DNA from: Sulfurimonas sp.
Lineage (GTDB): Bacteria > Campylobacterota > Campylobacteria > Campylobacterales > Sulfurimonadaceae
Assembly (NCBI GenBank): GCA_022712845.1
Contig: JAFLJV010000174.1
Span: forward strand, 1 to 35,543
Length of the DNA stretch: 35,543 nucleotides
Reading direction: 5' to 3'
In this document: positions 24,249 to 33,540 of the stretch, piece after piece
Position numbering within the stretch: position 1 is the first letter of the stretch
Layout of the letters: each line of letters opens with the position of its first letter
Position numbers and translations under genes: made by a program
Notes under the pieces: model-generated
Seen by the model: the letters and a program-made list of their open reading frames with translations, nothing else
What the model was told of the DNA's origin: nothing
The model's database searches: none

Positions 24249-24531
24249 TTAAGCTGGCTTATTTTGATTAAATATTCTTAAAATTTCAATAGTATTTTTT
24301 TGAAAATTGACTTTATAAACTAATTGTATAGCCTTTATATGTCATATCTCTTATGTTTTCATTTTGAAAATAAATAGATGATTTGTATTTTAATGGATTG
24401 TCGGGGATTAAGAAAATTAGCTTTTGAAGTTTATTTGCAAACTTAATGCTTGCACTTACTTTGTCTTTGGCTATGTAGGTTATAATATTTAGTAATTGTT
24501 TTTCAAAAGTTTTTTTGTAGATTATTAGCAT
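24249..24531 (-). pseudogene. ParE/RelE-type toxin with a C-terminal frameshift
   Basis: The open frame (24313-24531) gives 72 residues: MLIIYKKTFEKQLLNIITYIAKDK..., the usual N-terminal part of the ParE/RelE fold, stopping after YKGYTISL. One base later the other frame continues VYKVNFQKNTIEILRIFNQN to a stop at 24249, exactly the missing family C-terminus. Removing one base near 24321 gives a 93-residue protein, a normal length for the family. The insertion removes the last strand, so the toxin is probably inactive, unless the base is an assembly error. The antitoxin gene is 4 bases upstream. Confidence 0.75.
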
Positions 24532-24535
24532 TTAA

Positions 24536-24778
24536 CTATTTTATAGACTTTAAGTGGTTGTTTACATTACTCCATAAATCATCATGTGAAATCATTTCAG
24601 CTTTTTTACTTTCTACTTCTTCTAAGTCTTGATGTAATTGATTTTGTCGCTCGTAAAAATATGGGTCAAGTTCAAGGTTTTTATCTCTAGTTATCTCTAT
24701 CGTTTCTTTTCTTTTAGAAACAAAATTTAAAAACTCATCAAAAACACTATCTTGAATCTTAACAGTTAAAGTATGCAT
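24536..24778 (-). CDS. Antitoxin of the ParE/RelE-like pair
   Basis: An 80-residue acidic protein placed directly before the ParE/RelE-like toxin, the usual antitoxin position. The N-terminus (HTLTVKIQDSVFDEFLNFVS) could be a ribbon-helix-helix or dimerisation segment; the C-terminal LHQDLEEVESKKAEMISHDDLW is the likely toxin-binding tail. AAAGGAAA lies before the ATG. If the toxin is broken, this may remain as a DNA-binding repressor or be decaying. Confidence 0.78.
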   Translation of the reverse strand: MHTLTVKIQDSVFDEFLNFVSKRKETIEITRDKNLELDPYFYERQNQLHQDLEEVESKKAEMISHDDLWSNVNNHLKSIK

Positions 24779-24807
24779 TGATGTTTCCTTTTGTACTATA
24801 TTGTGTA

Positions 24808-24816
24808 ATTATAGCA
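24808..24816 (-). promoter_or_regulatory. Extended -10 promoter of the antitoxin-toxin pair
   Basis: The minus strand reads TGCTATAAT, placing the start near 24801, about 23 bases before the antitoxin ATG. Confidence 0.55.
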
Positions 24817-24930
24817 AAAGTTAAATGAATATTACTTGACCTTTATTACTTAAAAATATATCTTGATAGTTGTCAATTAGCTATTTTTTGAAAAAGGCTA
24901 TTATTTCATAAACTACATGCAAGGTATAAA

Positions 24931-25368
24931 ATGTCAAATATTAAAGAATTTATGAGTCAAGACCATAAAGATTGTGATGAGCTTTTTGCACAGATGGAAG
25001 ATGCAGTTGCTTCTAAACATGATGATGTTTTATCAAAATTTGAAAAGTTTTATGATTCTTTAACAAACCATTTTAAGATGGAAGAGATGGTTCTTTTTCC
25101 AATGTTTGATCAAAAAACTGGAATGAGTCAAGGTCCTACTCAAGTTATGGTGATGGAGCATGAGCAGATGAGAAAGCTTTTATCTAGCATGGAAACGGCA
25201 GTTGAGTCTAGTGATAATGATAAGTTTTTTGGTTTGTCTGAAACACTTATGATTTTAATGCAACAGCACAACATGAAAGAGGAACAAATGCTTTATTCTA
25301 TAGCACAAGAACAACTAGGTGATGATGCGGATCACATTATTTCTCGTATGAGAACGGTTGCATATTAG
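24931..25368 (+). CDS. Hemerythrin-domain protein
   Basis: A 145-residue non-haem di-iron protein of the four-helix hemerythrin fold. The pattern of ligands is clear: His12 (DHKDCDELF), His47-x3-Glu51 (NHFKMEE), His77 (MEHEQM) and His113-x3-Glu117 (QQHNMKEEQ). Proteins of this kind bind oxygen or protect from oxidative and nitrosative stress, suiting a microaerophile. No signal peptide, so cytoplasmic. AAGG is about 7 bases before the ATG. Confidence 0.92.
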   Translation: MSNIKEFMSQDHKDCDELFAQMEDAVASKHDDVLSKFEKFYDSLTNHFKMEEMVLFPMFDQKTGMSQGPTQVMVMEHEQMRKLLSSMETAVESSDNDKFFGLSETLMILMQQHNMKEEQMLYSIAQEQLGDDADHIISRMRTVAY

Positions 25369-25416
25369 TCAAGCTTAGTAACCTAAATATTTAACAATAA
25401 AGTTATAAATTACCGC

Positions 25417-25422
25417 TATAAT
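25417..25422 (+). promoter_or_regulatory. TATAAT -10 giving a leaderless lipoprotein mRNA
   Basis: TATAAT ends 7 bases before the ATG at 25430, so the first transcribed base is likely the A of the start codon. No ribosome binding site is present, in agreement. Confidence 0.5.
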
Positions 25423-25429
25423 TTCTCTT

Positions 25430-25897
25430 ATGAAGTACACACTATTAATTTTTATGCTCATCTTTTCTTCTTGTAGTGTTAAAAACTATGAAAAGACAGA
25501 GAGTAAAATTATCATTATTAAATCTCCAAAAATTAAATTTGCAGATCTTGGATACATAAGAAATAGCGATAAAAAGATAGAACTAGAGCTTTTTATCGCT
25601 GGTAAAGTTGTAGATAAAATCTCTATAAATCATCTTATTTGTGTTAAAGATGGATGTATGAGCAAAAGTGGATTTAATGAGGATTATTTACATTTTTCAT
25701 ATCCTGATGATACCCTTCAAAATATACTTTTAGCCAGAGCTATTTATGATAATAAAAATATACAAAAAACAGCAGATGGGTTTGAGCAAAATATTAAAAA
25801 TGAATATGTAAATATCTCATATAAAGTCACCCAAGATATCACTTTCTTTAAAGATAAAAAAAATAGAATAATATTTAAAATAAAAAATACAAAATAG
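25430..25897 (+). CDS. Lipoprotein of unknown function
   Basis: A 155-residue protein with a lipoprotein signal MKYTLLIFMLIFSSCS; the cysteine at 15 is the lipidation site. The mature part is basic, with strand-like segments and the sequence LHFSYPDDTLQNILLARAIYDNK, resembling a conserved family of Campylobacterota envelope lipoproteins, but I cannot name it. It sits just before endonuclease IV (9-base gap). Confidence 0.8.
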   Translation: MKYTLLIFMLIFSSCSVKNYEKTESKIIIIKSPKIKFADLGYIRNSDKKIELELFIAGKVVDKISINHLICVKDGCMSKSGFNEDYLHFSYPDDTLQNILLARAIYDNKNIQKTADGFEQNIKNEYVNISYKVTQDITFFKDKKNRIIFKIKNTK

Positions 25898-25906
25898 AGG
25901 AAAAAA

Positions 25907-26749
25907 ATGTCAAATAAGTTTGTAGGAGCACACTGTTCAGCTAGTGGTGGAGTTTTTAATGCGGTATATAATGCACAAAAGATAGGAGCAAAGGCATTCG
26001 CACTTTTTACAAAAAATCAAAAAAGATGGGATGCAAAACCATTAGAGACTAAAGTGATTGATAAGTTTAAACAAGCATTAGAGGATAGTAAAATATTACC
26101 AAAGCATGTACTAGCACATGATTCATACCTTATTAATCTAGGTCATCCAGATGAGCAAAAACTTATAAAAAGTAGAATGGCTTTTATAGATGAACTTGAG
26201 AGATGCTCACTTTTAGGACTTGATAGACTCAATTTTCACCCTGGAAGCCATTTAAAAGAGATAAGTGAGGATGAGTGTCTTGATAAAATTGCAGAGTCTA
26301 TAAATCTTGCACTTGATAGAACAAGTGGTGTAAGTGCAGTGCTTGAAAATACGGCTGGACAGGGCAGTAATCTAGGGTACAGATTTGAGCATTTAGCACA
26401 TATTATAGATAAAGTTGAGGACAAATCTCGTGTTGGAGTTTGTATAGATACTTGTCATATGTTTACAGCTGGATATGACATACGAACAAAAGAGACTTAT
26501 GATAAAACTTGGGATGATTTTGAAAGTACTGTAGGGTTTAAATACTTAATGGGAATGCATATAAATGATTCTAAAAAAGAGTTAGGTACTCGTGTTGATA
26601 GACATCACTCTTTAGGGGAAGGTTTTATAGGACTTGATGCGTTTAGATATATTATGAACGATGATAGAATGTGTGATATTCCTTTGATACTAGAAACTAT
26701 AGATAGTAGTATTTGGAAAGAGGAGATTGAGCTTTTATATTCTTTGTAG
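25907..26749 (+). CDS. nfo: Deoxyribonuclease IV (endonuclease IV)
   Basis: Cuts DNA 5' of abasic sites in base excision repair. The 280-residue protein has all the EndoIV zinc-site motifs: NFHPGSH near 108, [42 protein letters not shown] and a final LETID. AGAGGAAAAAA precedes the ATG. It belongs with the preceding lipoprotein gene by spacing only. Confidence 0.96.
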   Translation: MSNKFVGAHCSASGGVFNAVYNAQKIGAKAFALFTKNQKRWDAKPLETKVIDKFKQALEDSKILPKHVLAHDSYLINLGHPDEQKLIKSRMAFIDELERCSLLGLDRLNFHPGSHLKEISEDECLDKIAESINLALDRTSGVSAVLENTAGQGSNLGYRFEHLAHIIDKVEDKSRVGVCIDTCHMFTAGYDIRTKETYDKTWDDFESTVGFKYLMGMHINDSKKELGTRVDRHHSLGEGFIGLDAFRYIMNDDRMCDIPLILETIDSSIWKEEIELLYSL

Positions 26750-26818
26750 TATTAAGTTTTTTTATTGTAGAATGGTTCTTATAAAATTATAGCTTATAGT
26801 TATAACTTAAGGATATAT

Positions 26819-28555
26819 TTGGAAACATTAATAGATTTTTTAGAAACTAAAAATATTGAAAACTCTTTGGTTTATCCACAGCTTAAATGTCGTAAATCTG
26901 AAGCTTTAATACTTCAAGCTTTAGCAAAAAAGTATATGCAAGGTGAAGATGATGTAATGATATTAGATATACTCCAAGAGTTATACGGAGAAAAAAAATA
27001 TCAAATAGTAGATCATCTAAAAGAGGTTAAAATACTTTTAGAACTTGGTTGGTTACTTCAACAAAGTTTTACTCCCATTAAAATATCTGATGTTACTCCG
27101 CTAGAGCTTTTAAATAGTGCTGTTGGTTTATCTCCCTCGATGTTGAAACTCCTACAAGAGGGAACTCTTGAGAGTGATTTACCAGATGTTAAACCATATT
27201 CAGATCATCTTGAATATCTTCAAGATCAATTTTTTAGAATAGAGCTTTATCAAAAAATGAGTACAATTCGTCAAAATGTTCATGAGCATTCTTTAGGTAT
27301 AGATAGAACACAACATAAACTACAACTTTTAGAAAACCGTATTCAAGAGAGGGTTGAGCAAACTTCAGAAAAACTTGTTTTAGATAAATTTTTTAAACAA
27401 AAAAAGATGGATTCAAAAGAGCAGATTATTTTCTTAGCACTACTTCGTGAAGAGTATAGTGCAACAGATGCTTCTCTTCGTGAGATGAATAATTTAATAG
27501 AACTAATATCTTTAGATGAGTATGAACGAATTAAAAATCGTTCATTGTTAGAAGATGGCTCAAATCTTATAAATGCTGGAATTATTGATTATGAAGAGAT
27601 GCTTAATCCTTTTGGTGGGATTACTCGTGCATTTTTTATCATAGATGAGGTTCTTCAAAATATAATTCATCCACAAAAAAATAAAAAAGTTCGTCGCTTA
27701 AAGCTAAATGCACTTATAGAAGATCAAGATATATTTGAGCTTGTTGAGCCTGAGACCTCTTTAGACGATGTGATTTTAGCAAATGAAACACAAGAGACAC
27801 TAAGTAACCTTATGAGACAAGTTGATAAAGAGGTTACAGGCAGACTTGTTGAGTGGGGAATTAAAGATAAAAAAAGTGGAATAGATGCTAGAATTATTTT
27901 TTATGGAGCAGCAGGAACAGGTAAAACAATGACTGCTTACTCACTTGCAAAATCACTTAAGAGACAGGTACTTGCATTTGACTGTTCAAAAATTCTCTCT
28001 ATGTATGTGGGAGAGAGTGAAAAAAATGTTCGTAAAATATTTGATACATTTTATGAGCTTTGTGAAAAAACAAAATCTGAACCAATCTTACTTTTAAATG
28101 AAGCTGACCAATTTTTGGGTGCACGTTCAAGTGGTACTATAACAGGTGCAGATCAAATGCATAACCAGATGCAAAATATATTTCTAGAACAGATTGAAAA
28201 TTTTAGAGGGATGTTAATAGCTACTACAAATCTTCTTGAGAATATAGACAAAGCATTCTCAAGAAGATTTAATTACAAGATAGAATTTAAAAAACCAAAT
28301 AAAGAGCAAAGAGTGGAGTTATGGAAAAAAATGCTTCCAGCTAATGCTCCATATGAGAAAAATTTTGATGTTGAGGTCCTTTGTAACCACTCACTAACTG
28401 GTGGACAGATTAACTTGATTATAAAAAATACAGCATATAAAGTTGCAATAAAAGATAAGCCACTTTTTAAAATAAAAGATTTTGAACAAGAGATAAAAAG
28501 AGAAAAAGATGCTAATTTTGATAGTGAAAAATCTATGGGATTCTTGAATAAATAA
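26819..28555 (+). CDS. AAA-family ATPase
   Basis: A 578-residue protein with a C-terminal AAA module. Walker A GAAGTGKTMT is near 363-372, and Walker B reads ILLLNEADQFLG, with Asn in place of the usual Asp before Glu, a feature known in some relatives of this group. A SATTNLLENIDKAFSRRF-like arginine-finger region follows. The first 330 residues, rich in heptad-like leucines (QHKLQLLENRIQERVEQTSEKL), have no recognised family. The start is TTG at 26819, 6 bases after AAGGA. Role unknown, perhaps a remodelling ATPase. Confidence 0.85.
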   Translation: METLIDFLETKNIENSLVYPQLKCRKSEALILQALAKKYMQGEDDVMILDILQELYGEKKYQIVDHLKEVKILLELGWLLQQSFTPIKISDVTPLELLNSAVGLSPSMLKLLQEGTLESDLPDVKPYSDHLEYLQDQFFRIELYQKMSTIRQNVHEHSLGIDRTQHKLQLLENRIQERVEQTSEKLVLDKFFKQKKMDSKEQIIFLALLREEYSATDASLREMNNLIELISLDEYERIKNRSLLEDGSNLINAGIIDYEEMLNPFGGITRAFFIIDEVLQNIIHPQKNKKVRRLKLNALIEDQDIFELVEPETSLDDVILANETQETLSNLMRQVDKEVTGRLVEWGIKDKKSGIDARIIFYGAAGTGKTMTAYSLAKSLKRQVLAFDCSKILSMYVGESEKNVRKIFDTFYELCEKTKSEPILLLNEADQFLGARSSGTITGADQMHNQMQNIFLEQIENFRGMLIATTNLLENIDKAFSRRFNYKIEFKKPNKEQRVELWKKMLPANAPYEKNFDVEVLCNHSLTGGQINLIIKNTAYKVAIKDKPLFKIKDFEQEIKREKDANFDSEKSMGFLNK

Positions 28556-28558
28556 AAT

Positions 28559-28564
28559 TATAAT
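28559..28564 (+). promoter_or_regulatory. TATAAT -10 of the hybrid kinase gene
   Basis: TATAAT lies 17 bases before the kinase ATG; transcription would start near 28571, leaving a very short leader. Confidence 0.4.
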
Positions 28565-28581
28565 ATAGAGAGTAAAATTTT

Positions 28582-31500
28582 ATGAACTTAAACATAAAGA
28601 AAAAACTATTATTAATAGTATTAATTCCATTAATTGGAGTGCTTTATTATTCTGTCTCAGCTATATATGAAAAAGTAGAAGAAAAATCAGAACTTGAAGT
28701 TATAAAAAAATATCTTATATACTCAGTTAAAGTGAGTAGATATATTCATGAACTACAAAAAGAGAGAGGTCTCTCTTCTGGATATATTGGTAGTCATACA
28801 ATAGACTTTAAAATTAAAATGAAAGAGCAAAGAAAGCTTGTAGATAATGAGTTTAATAAGTTAAAAAAAGATTTACTAAAGGGTGATATTCAACAAAAAT
28901 TAAATTTTATATTAGAAGATGAAGAGAAATTAAAAAATATTAGAAAAAAAATTGATTTACATGAGATATCTTTTCAAGAATATATAACTTATTTTAATTC
29001 AACTGTAAAAAAATTAATAAATCCAATTTCTAAAATAATTTTATTAAGTAAAAATTATAACCTTTCTAAACTTTTTTCTTCATATACAGCTTTAATAAGT
29101 GCAAAAGAATATATGGGAATCAATAGAGCAATTTTGACATATAGTTTTAACTCAAGAACAACAACAATTGAAAACTTTAGTATGTATAATTTATATAAAG
29201 CACTGTATAAAAAAAATATAGAAACATTTCAAGAATACTCAGGCAAAGACCTAAAAAAAGACTTAAAAAATATTTTGAACAGTGATGTTATGAGTGATAT
29301 AGAAGGTATGCAATTATATCTTGAATATGAGATGATTAAAAATAAAATCATGATAAAAATAAATGCTTTTGCAGGGTATGGAGGACTTATCCACGATTTT
29401 AAAAACTATCTTTTAAGGGGAGAAGATAAAACATATCAAAAATTTATTTTAAATTATAAAAAGCTAAATATACTTATAAATGAATATTTAATGTTAGAGT
29501 CAACACCTCAAGAAGTTGAATTACTAAATATAATAAAAAGCACTTTTACACAATATAAAAATAATTTAGATAAACTAAGTAATGATAAAAGTATAAAGAT
29601 AAAAGATAAATTAGTAAAAGTAGATGATACATTAGCAATTAATGCCTTAAATAAACTATCTTCGAGTTTAGTTAATGTTAAAGCAGATAAATGGTACGAA
29701 ATTGCAACAAAATTAATTAATAAACTCTCACATCTTGAAAATAAAGTAGTTAAAAATGTACTAGAAGAGATAGATAAAAATATTAATAAAATTATAATCT
29801 CATTAAGTTTATTAATATTTACAACTATAACACTGTTGATAATATCAATTTTATTATCATACATATATATAAAAAATATCCTAACAAGACTTAAACTTAT
29901 AGAAGGTGCACTAGTTGATTTTTTAAATTATGTAAAAAATAAAAAAAATAAATTTACATTAATAAAAATGACTGAAAATGATGAGCTTACTTTAATCGCA
30001 AATGTTCTCAATAATAGTATGAAACAAACAGATTCTCATATAACAACTGAGATAAGTAAAAATAGAGAAAAAGATCAATTATTATTATATAAATCACAAG
30101 AACAAGAGATATACTTAAATACTGTAATAGAATCAAACAATAGTGCTATTATAGCAATTGATACAAATGGAAAAATTACTACATATAATAAAAAAGCAGA
30201 GGAGATGTTTATGTGGACTAAGGAGGAGATGTTAAATACAAAAAATCTTTTAGAAATTATTCCTCCAGAGTATAAAAAAGCACATGAAATTGCATGCAGA
30301 AAGTTTTTTTCTTCTGGGGATTCATGTGGAATTATAAATAATGTACACGAACTTGAAGGCCTAAGAAAAAATGGAGAAATATTTCCAATTAAAATCTCAT
30401 TTGGTGGAACTTACATTCCTCAAAAATCTATAGTGGTAGCAAGCATAATTGATTTGACTAAGGAAAAAGAGCAAGAAGCTTTAGGGGAAAGATTAGAGCT
30501 TGAAGTGCTAAAAAGAACTAGAGAATTAGAGATTGCAAGTAGAGCAAAATCTGAATTTTTAGCAAATATGTCACATGAAATACGAACACCATTAAATGGG
30601 ATTATAGGCTTTATAGATATATTGTATAAAAATGAATCTAACCAACAAAAGCGAGAGAAATTAGGAATTATTAAAGAATCTGGATATTCATTATTAACCA
30701 TAATAAATGATATTTTAGATTTTTCTAAATTAAATAAAAATAAGCTTTTAATAGAAAAGATACCAATTAGAACAAAGAATATTTTTGTTCATGTTATATC
30801 ACTGTTTTTTGATAAAGCAAATGAAAGAAATATATCGATAGCTTTTAATATTGATGAAAAATTACCAGAAAAAATATTAGGTGATTCAACACGAATAAAA
30901 CAAGTCTTTTCAAACTTATTAAGCAATGCTATAAAGTTTTCTAATCCAGATAGTGAGGTAGAAGTAAATGTTAAATTTATTAAGGAAAAAAATGAAATAT
31001 GTTGTGCGATTATAGATACAGGCAAAGGGATAAAAATGGATAATTTAAATTCTATTTTTAAATCGTTTGAACAAGAAGATGGTAGTATAACAAGAATGTA
31101 TGGTGGAACAGGATTAGGTTTGTCAATATCAAAGTCTCTCATTGAATTAATGAATGGCAGGCTAGATGTGGAAAGTGAGATAGGAAAAGGGAGTAAATTT
31201 TCTTTTTATTTACCTGTATATGATGCAAGTAATTATGAAATAACTGGTAGTGATAATACTGCAAAAAAACTAAAAGGTAAAATATTAATCGCAGAGGATA
31301 ATAAAACAAATCAGATATTGTTAAGTGTTCTTTTAGATGATTTAGGACTTGATTATGAAATTGTAAATGATGGATTAGAAGCTGTAGAAGCTGTAAAAAG
31401 AAGTGAATTTAATCTTATTTTAATGGATGAAAATATGCCAAATATGAGTGGTATTGAGGCTACGAAAATAATAAAAAAACTAGAAACTAGAAATAAAATT

Positions 31501-31632
31501 CCAATTTTAGCTGTTACAGCAAATGCAATAAAAGGTGATAGAGAGAAATTTTTAGAAGCTGGAATGGATGACTATATATCAAAACCTATCAATGCAAATA
31601 AACTAAAAACCATGATAAAAAAATATATATGA
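28582..31632 (+). CDS. Hybrid histidine kinase with NIT sensor, PAS and receiver domains
   Basis: A 1016-residue inner-membrane signal protein. One membrane helix is near 8-26 and another near 405-430; between them is a NIT (nitrate/nitrite-sensing) domain marked by ELQKERGLSSGYIGSH near 55-70. Cytoplasmic parts, in order: a PAS domain from about 511 (NTVIESNNSAIIAID), a HisKA domain with His665 (MSHEIRTPLNG), an HATPase domain (NLLSNAIKFSNP, DTGKGI, GTGLGLSISKSL) and a receiver from about 896 with Asp949 (LILMDENMPN). Signals would pass from His665 to Asp949 and then to an unknown partner. The ligand is assumed from the NIT family only. No cognate regulator gene is adjacent. Confidence 0.93.
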   Translation: MNLNIKKKLLLIVLIPLIGVLYYSVSAIYEKVEEKSELEVIKKYLIYSVKVSRYIHELQKERGLSSGYIGSHTIDFKIKMKEQRKLVDNEFNKLKKDLLKGDIQQKLNFILEDEEKLKNIRKKIDLHEISFQEYITYFNSTVKKLINPISKIILLSKNYNLSKLFSSYTALISAKEYMGINRAILTYSFNSRTTTIENFSMYNLYKALYKKNIETFQEYSGKDLKKDLKNILNSDVMSDIEGMQLYLEYEMIKNKIMIKINAFAGYGGLIHDFKNYLLRGEDKTYQKFILNYKKLNILINEYLMLESTPQEVELLNIIKSTFTQYKNNLDKLSNDKSIKIKDKLVKVDDTLAINALNKLSSSLVNVKADKWYEIATKLINKLSHLENKVVKNVLEEIDKNINKIIISLSLLIFTTITLLIISILLSYIYIKNILTRLKLIEGALVDFLNYVKNKKNKFTLIKMTENDELTLIANVLNNSMKQTDSHITTEISKNREKDQLLLYKSQEQEIYLNTVIESNNSAIIAIDTNGKITTYNKKAEEMFMWTKEEMLNTKNLLEIIPPEYKKAHEIACRKFFSSGDSCGIINNVHELEGLRKNGEIFPIKISFGGTYIPQKSIVVASIIDLTKEKEQEALGERLELEVLKRTRELEIASRAKSEFLANMSHEIRTPLNGIIGFIDILYKNESNQQKREKLGIIKESGYSLLTIINDILDFSKLNKNKLLIEKIPIRTKNIFVHVISLFFDKANERNISIAFNIDEKLPEKILGDSTRIKQVFSNLLSNAIKFSNPDSEVEVNVKFIKEKNEICCAIIDTGKGIKMDNLNSIFKSFEQEDGSITRMYGGTGLGLSISKSLIELMNGRLDVESEIGKGSKFSFYLPVYDASNYEITGSDNTAKKLKGKILIAEDNKTNQILLSVLLDDLGLDYEIVNDGLEAVEAVKRSEFNLILMDENMPNMSGIEATKIIKKLETRNKIPILAVTANAIKGDREKFLEAGMDDYISKPINANKLKTMIKKYI

Positions 31633-31737
31633 GTAAAAATGAAACATGTTAATTAATCTAAATAATTTTTATGTAGTAATTCGTAACAGTGATTAGTTCA
31701 ACCACCATCAAACATATATATTTAATACTCTTTTCGT

Positions 31738-31743
31738 TATAAT
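31738..31743 (+). promoter_or_regulatory. TATAAT -10 of the nuo operon
   Basis: TATAAT at 31738-31743 would start transcription near 31751 and leave a leader of about 90 bases before nuoA. The 209-base gap has no other feature I can support and no clear terminator for the kinase gene. Confidence 0.5.
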
Positions 31744-31841
31744 CCAATCAACTGTTTTTTGTGAAAATATTTAAAATATTTCAGTTAAATAACTGCTATT
31801 TTTGAGTGTTTAAAAACAATAATAATTAAAAGGTAGATTAT

Positions 31842-32231
31842 ATGGAACATATTAATACTGCAAATCCATATTTTGGTGTATTTGTACTTTTTATTGTAAC
31901 CTTTGGTGCATTTATGGCAACAACGGCAATAGCTCGCTTAGCTAGTCGTGCTTTAGCAGCTAAAGATAATGAAAAGATAAAATTATCAGTTTATGAGTGT
32001 GGACCAGAGATAACAAAACAACCAAATAGAATCTCTCCTCAATTCTATCTATTTGCATTACTTTTTTTACTGTTTGATGTAGAGATTGTTTTTATGTTCC
32101 CGTGGGCAGTTAATTTTAAACTACTTGGCTGGTTTGGTTTTGCTGAGATGTTAATGTTCATTTTATTATTAACAATTGGTTTTATATATGCATGGAAAAA
32201 AGGAGCGCTTGAATGGCACAACATAAAGTAA
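31842..32231 (+). CDS. nuoA: NADH-quinone oxidoreductase-type complex subunit A
   Basis: A 129-residue membrane subunit of complex I with three hydrophobic segments and the conserved YECGPEI loop at about 48-54, then [28 protein letters not shown] lies before the ATG. It overlaps nuoB by 19 bases, so they are translated together. Confidence 0.96.
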   Translation: MEHINTANPYFGVFVLFIVTFGAFMATTAIARLASRALAAKDNEKIKLSVYECGPEITKQPNRISPQFYLFALLFLLFDVEIVFMFPWAVNFKLLGWFGFAEMLMFILLLTIGFIYAWKKGALEWHNIK

Positions 32232-32722
32232 ATTATACGAAAGATGGTGGCTTGCCAGTTGCACTTACTAGTATTGATAAGATTGTAAATTGGGGTCGTT
32301 CTAACTCAATTTGGGCATTGACTTATGGTCTTGCCTGTTGTGGTATTGAGATGATGGCATCTGGTGCTTCAAGATATGACTTTGACCGTTTTGGAACTAT
32401 TTTTAGAGCTTCTCCTCGTCAAGCTGATGTTATGATTGTAGCTGGAACTCTTACAAAAAAACATGCTGAGTTTATCAAAAGACTTTATGACCAAATGACA
32501 GAGCCTAAATGGGTAATATCTATGGGTTCATGTGCTAATACTGGTGGTATGTTTAATACATACTCAACAGTTCAGGGTGTAGATAGACTTATCCCCGTTG
32601 ATTTATATCTTCCTGGTTGTGCACCTCGTCCTGAAACACTTCAGTATGGTGTAATGTTACTACAGAAAAAAATCCGTGCAAATAGTGCATCTAAAGCACA
32701 AAAAGCAAAAAGGTTAATGTAA
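32213..32722 (+). CDS. nuoB: NADH-quinone oxidoreductase-type complex subunit B
   Basis: Holds the N2 [4Fe-4S] cluster next to quinone. The four cysteine ligands are Cys42-Cys43 (ACCGIEMMA), Cys107 (GSCANTGG) and Cys136 (PGCAPRPE). 169 residues, as expected. AAAGGAG is 7 bases upstream inside nuoA. Confidence 0.97.
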   Translation: MAQHKVNYTKDGGLPVALTSIDKIVNWGRSNSIWALTYGLACCGIEMMASGASRYDFDRFGTIFRASPRQADVMIVAGTLTKKHAEFIKRLYDQMTEPKWVISMGSCANTGGMFNTYSTVQGVDRLIPVDLYLPGCAPRPETLQYGVMLLQKKIRANSASKAQKAKRLM

Positions 32723-33528
32723 TGAGAGCATATACACCAAAAGATGATGTACAGAAAAAATCATACTATACAGATAGATTTTTTGTCTCCCCACAGGTAC
32801 CTAAGAGTTCTGTAGAGAGTGATGAAGTTTTTGCTAAAGATTTAGAAGTAATTCAGTCTAAATTTGAAGTAAGTGAGGCTTATATTCAAGTTGAGCAGAT
32901 GGTTATATTTATTAAACCAGAAGATAACTATAAAGTACTAGAACTTATGAAAAATAAGCTTGAGTATACTCAACTATCTGAATTAAGTGCTGTTGACTGG
33001 CTTGCAAAAGAGAATCAATTTGAAGTTTTTTATCAAATGTTAAGTATGAATAAACGTAAACGTATTCGTGTAAAGATGTTTATAGATAAAGATGAAGCTG
33101 TTAACTCTGTTGAAAAATTATTTCGCTCAGCTGATTGGTCTGAGCGTGAGATGTTTGATATGTTTGGTATAGAAGCTAATGCTCATCCATTTATGAAAAG
33201 AATTCTTATGCCATATGACTGGCAAGGTTTTCCTCTTCTTAAAACTTATCCACTTCAAGGTGATGAGTTTGCTGCTTGGTACGAAGTAGATAAGATTTAT
33301 GGAAAAGAAGCAAGAGATATTATTGGACCTGAACTTCGTGATACTGCAAAAGTTGATCGTTATGATTCTCAAAGATTTGCTCGTCTCGGTCATGAAGTAC
33401 CTAAGGGAACAAAAATTACTGGAAATGAACCTAAGAATGAACAAAGCTACCAAGAAGAGGGTGGTGTTTTCTTAATTAAAAAATTCAATAAAAAAGATTC
33501 GGTCATTGTTGATGACCCTCAAAGATAA
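32722..33528 (+). CDS. nuoC: NADH-quinone oxidoreductase-type complex subunit C
   Basis: A peripheral-arm subunit of 268 residues. The 30-kDa signature is present: WSEREMFDMFGIEANAHP near 134-151, then RILMPYDWQGFPLLKTYP. The first 40 residues and the tail after 225 are longer than the usual core. Its ATG overlaps the nuoB stop by one base. C and D are separate genes here, not fused as in E. coli. Confidence 0.95.
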   Translation: MRAYTPKDDVQKKSYYTDRFFVSPQVPKSSVESDEVFAKDLEVIQSKFEVSEAYIQVEQMVIFIKPEDNYKVLELMKNKLEYTQLSELSAVDWLAKENQFEVFYQMLSMNKRKRIRVKMFIDKDEAVNSVEKLFRSADWSEREMFDMFGIEANAHPFMKRILMPYDWQGFPLLKTYPLQGDEFAAWYEVDKIYGKEARDIIGPELRDTAKVDRYDSQRFARLGHEVPKGTKITGNEPKNEQSYQEEGGVFLIKKFNKKDSVIVDDPQR

Positions 33529-33540
33529 GGTGGTAAAAAT

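Noticed and set aside
29508..31142. Minus-strand frames inside the hybrid kinase gene
   Set aside because: They lie opposite well-assigned NIT, PAS and kinase domains and show no family features.
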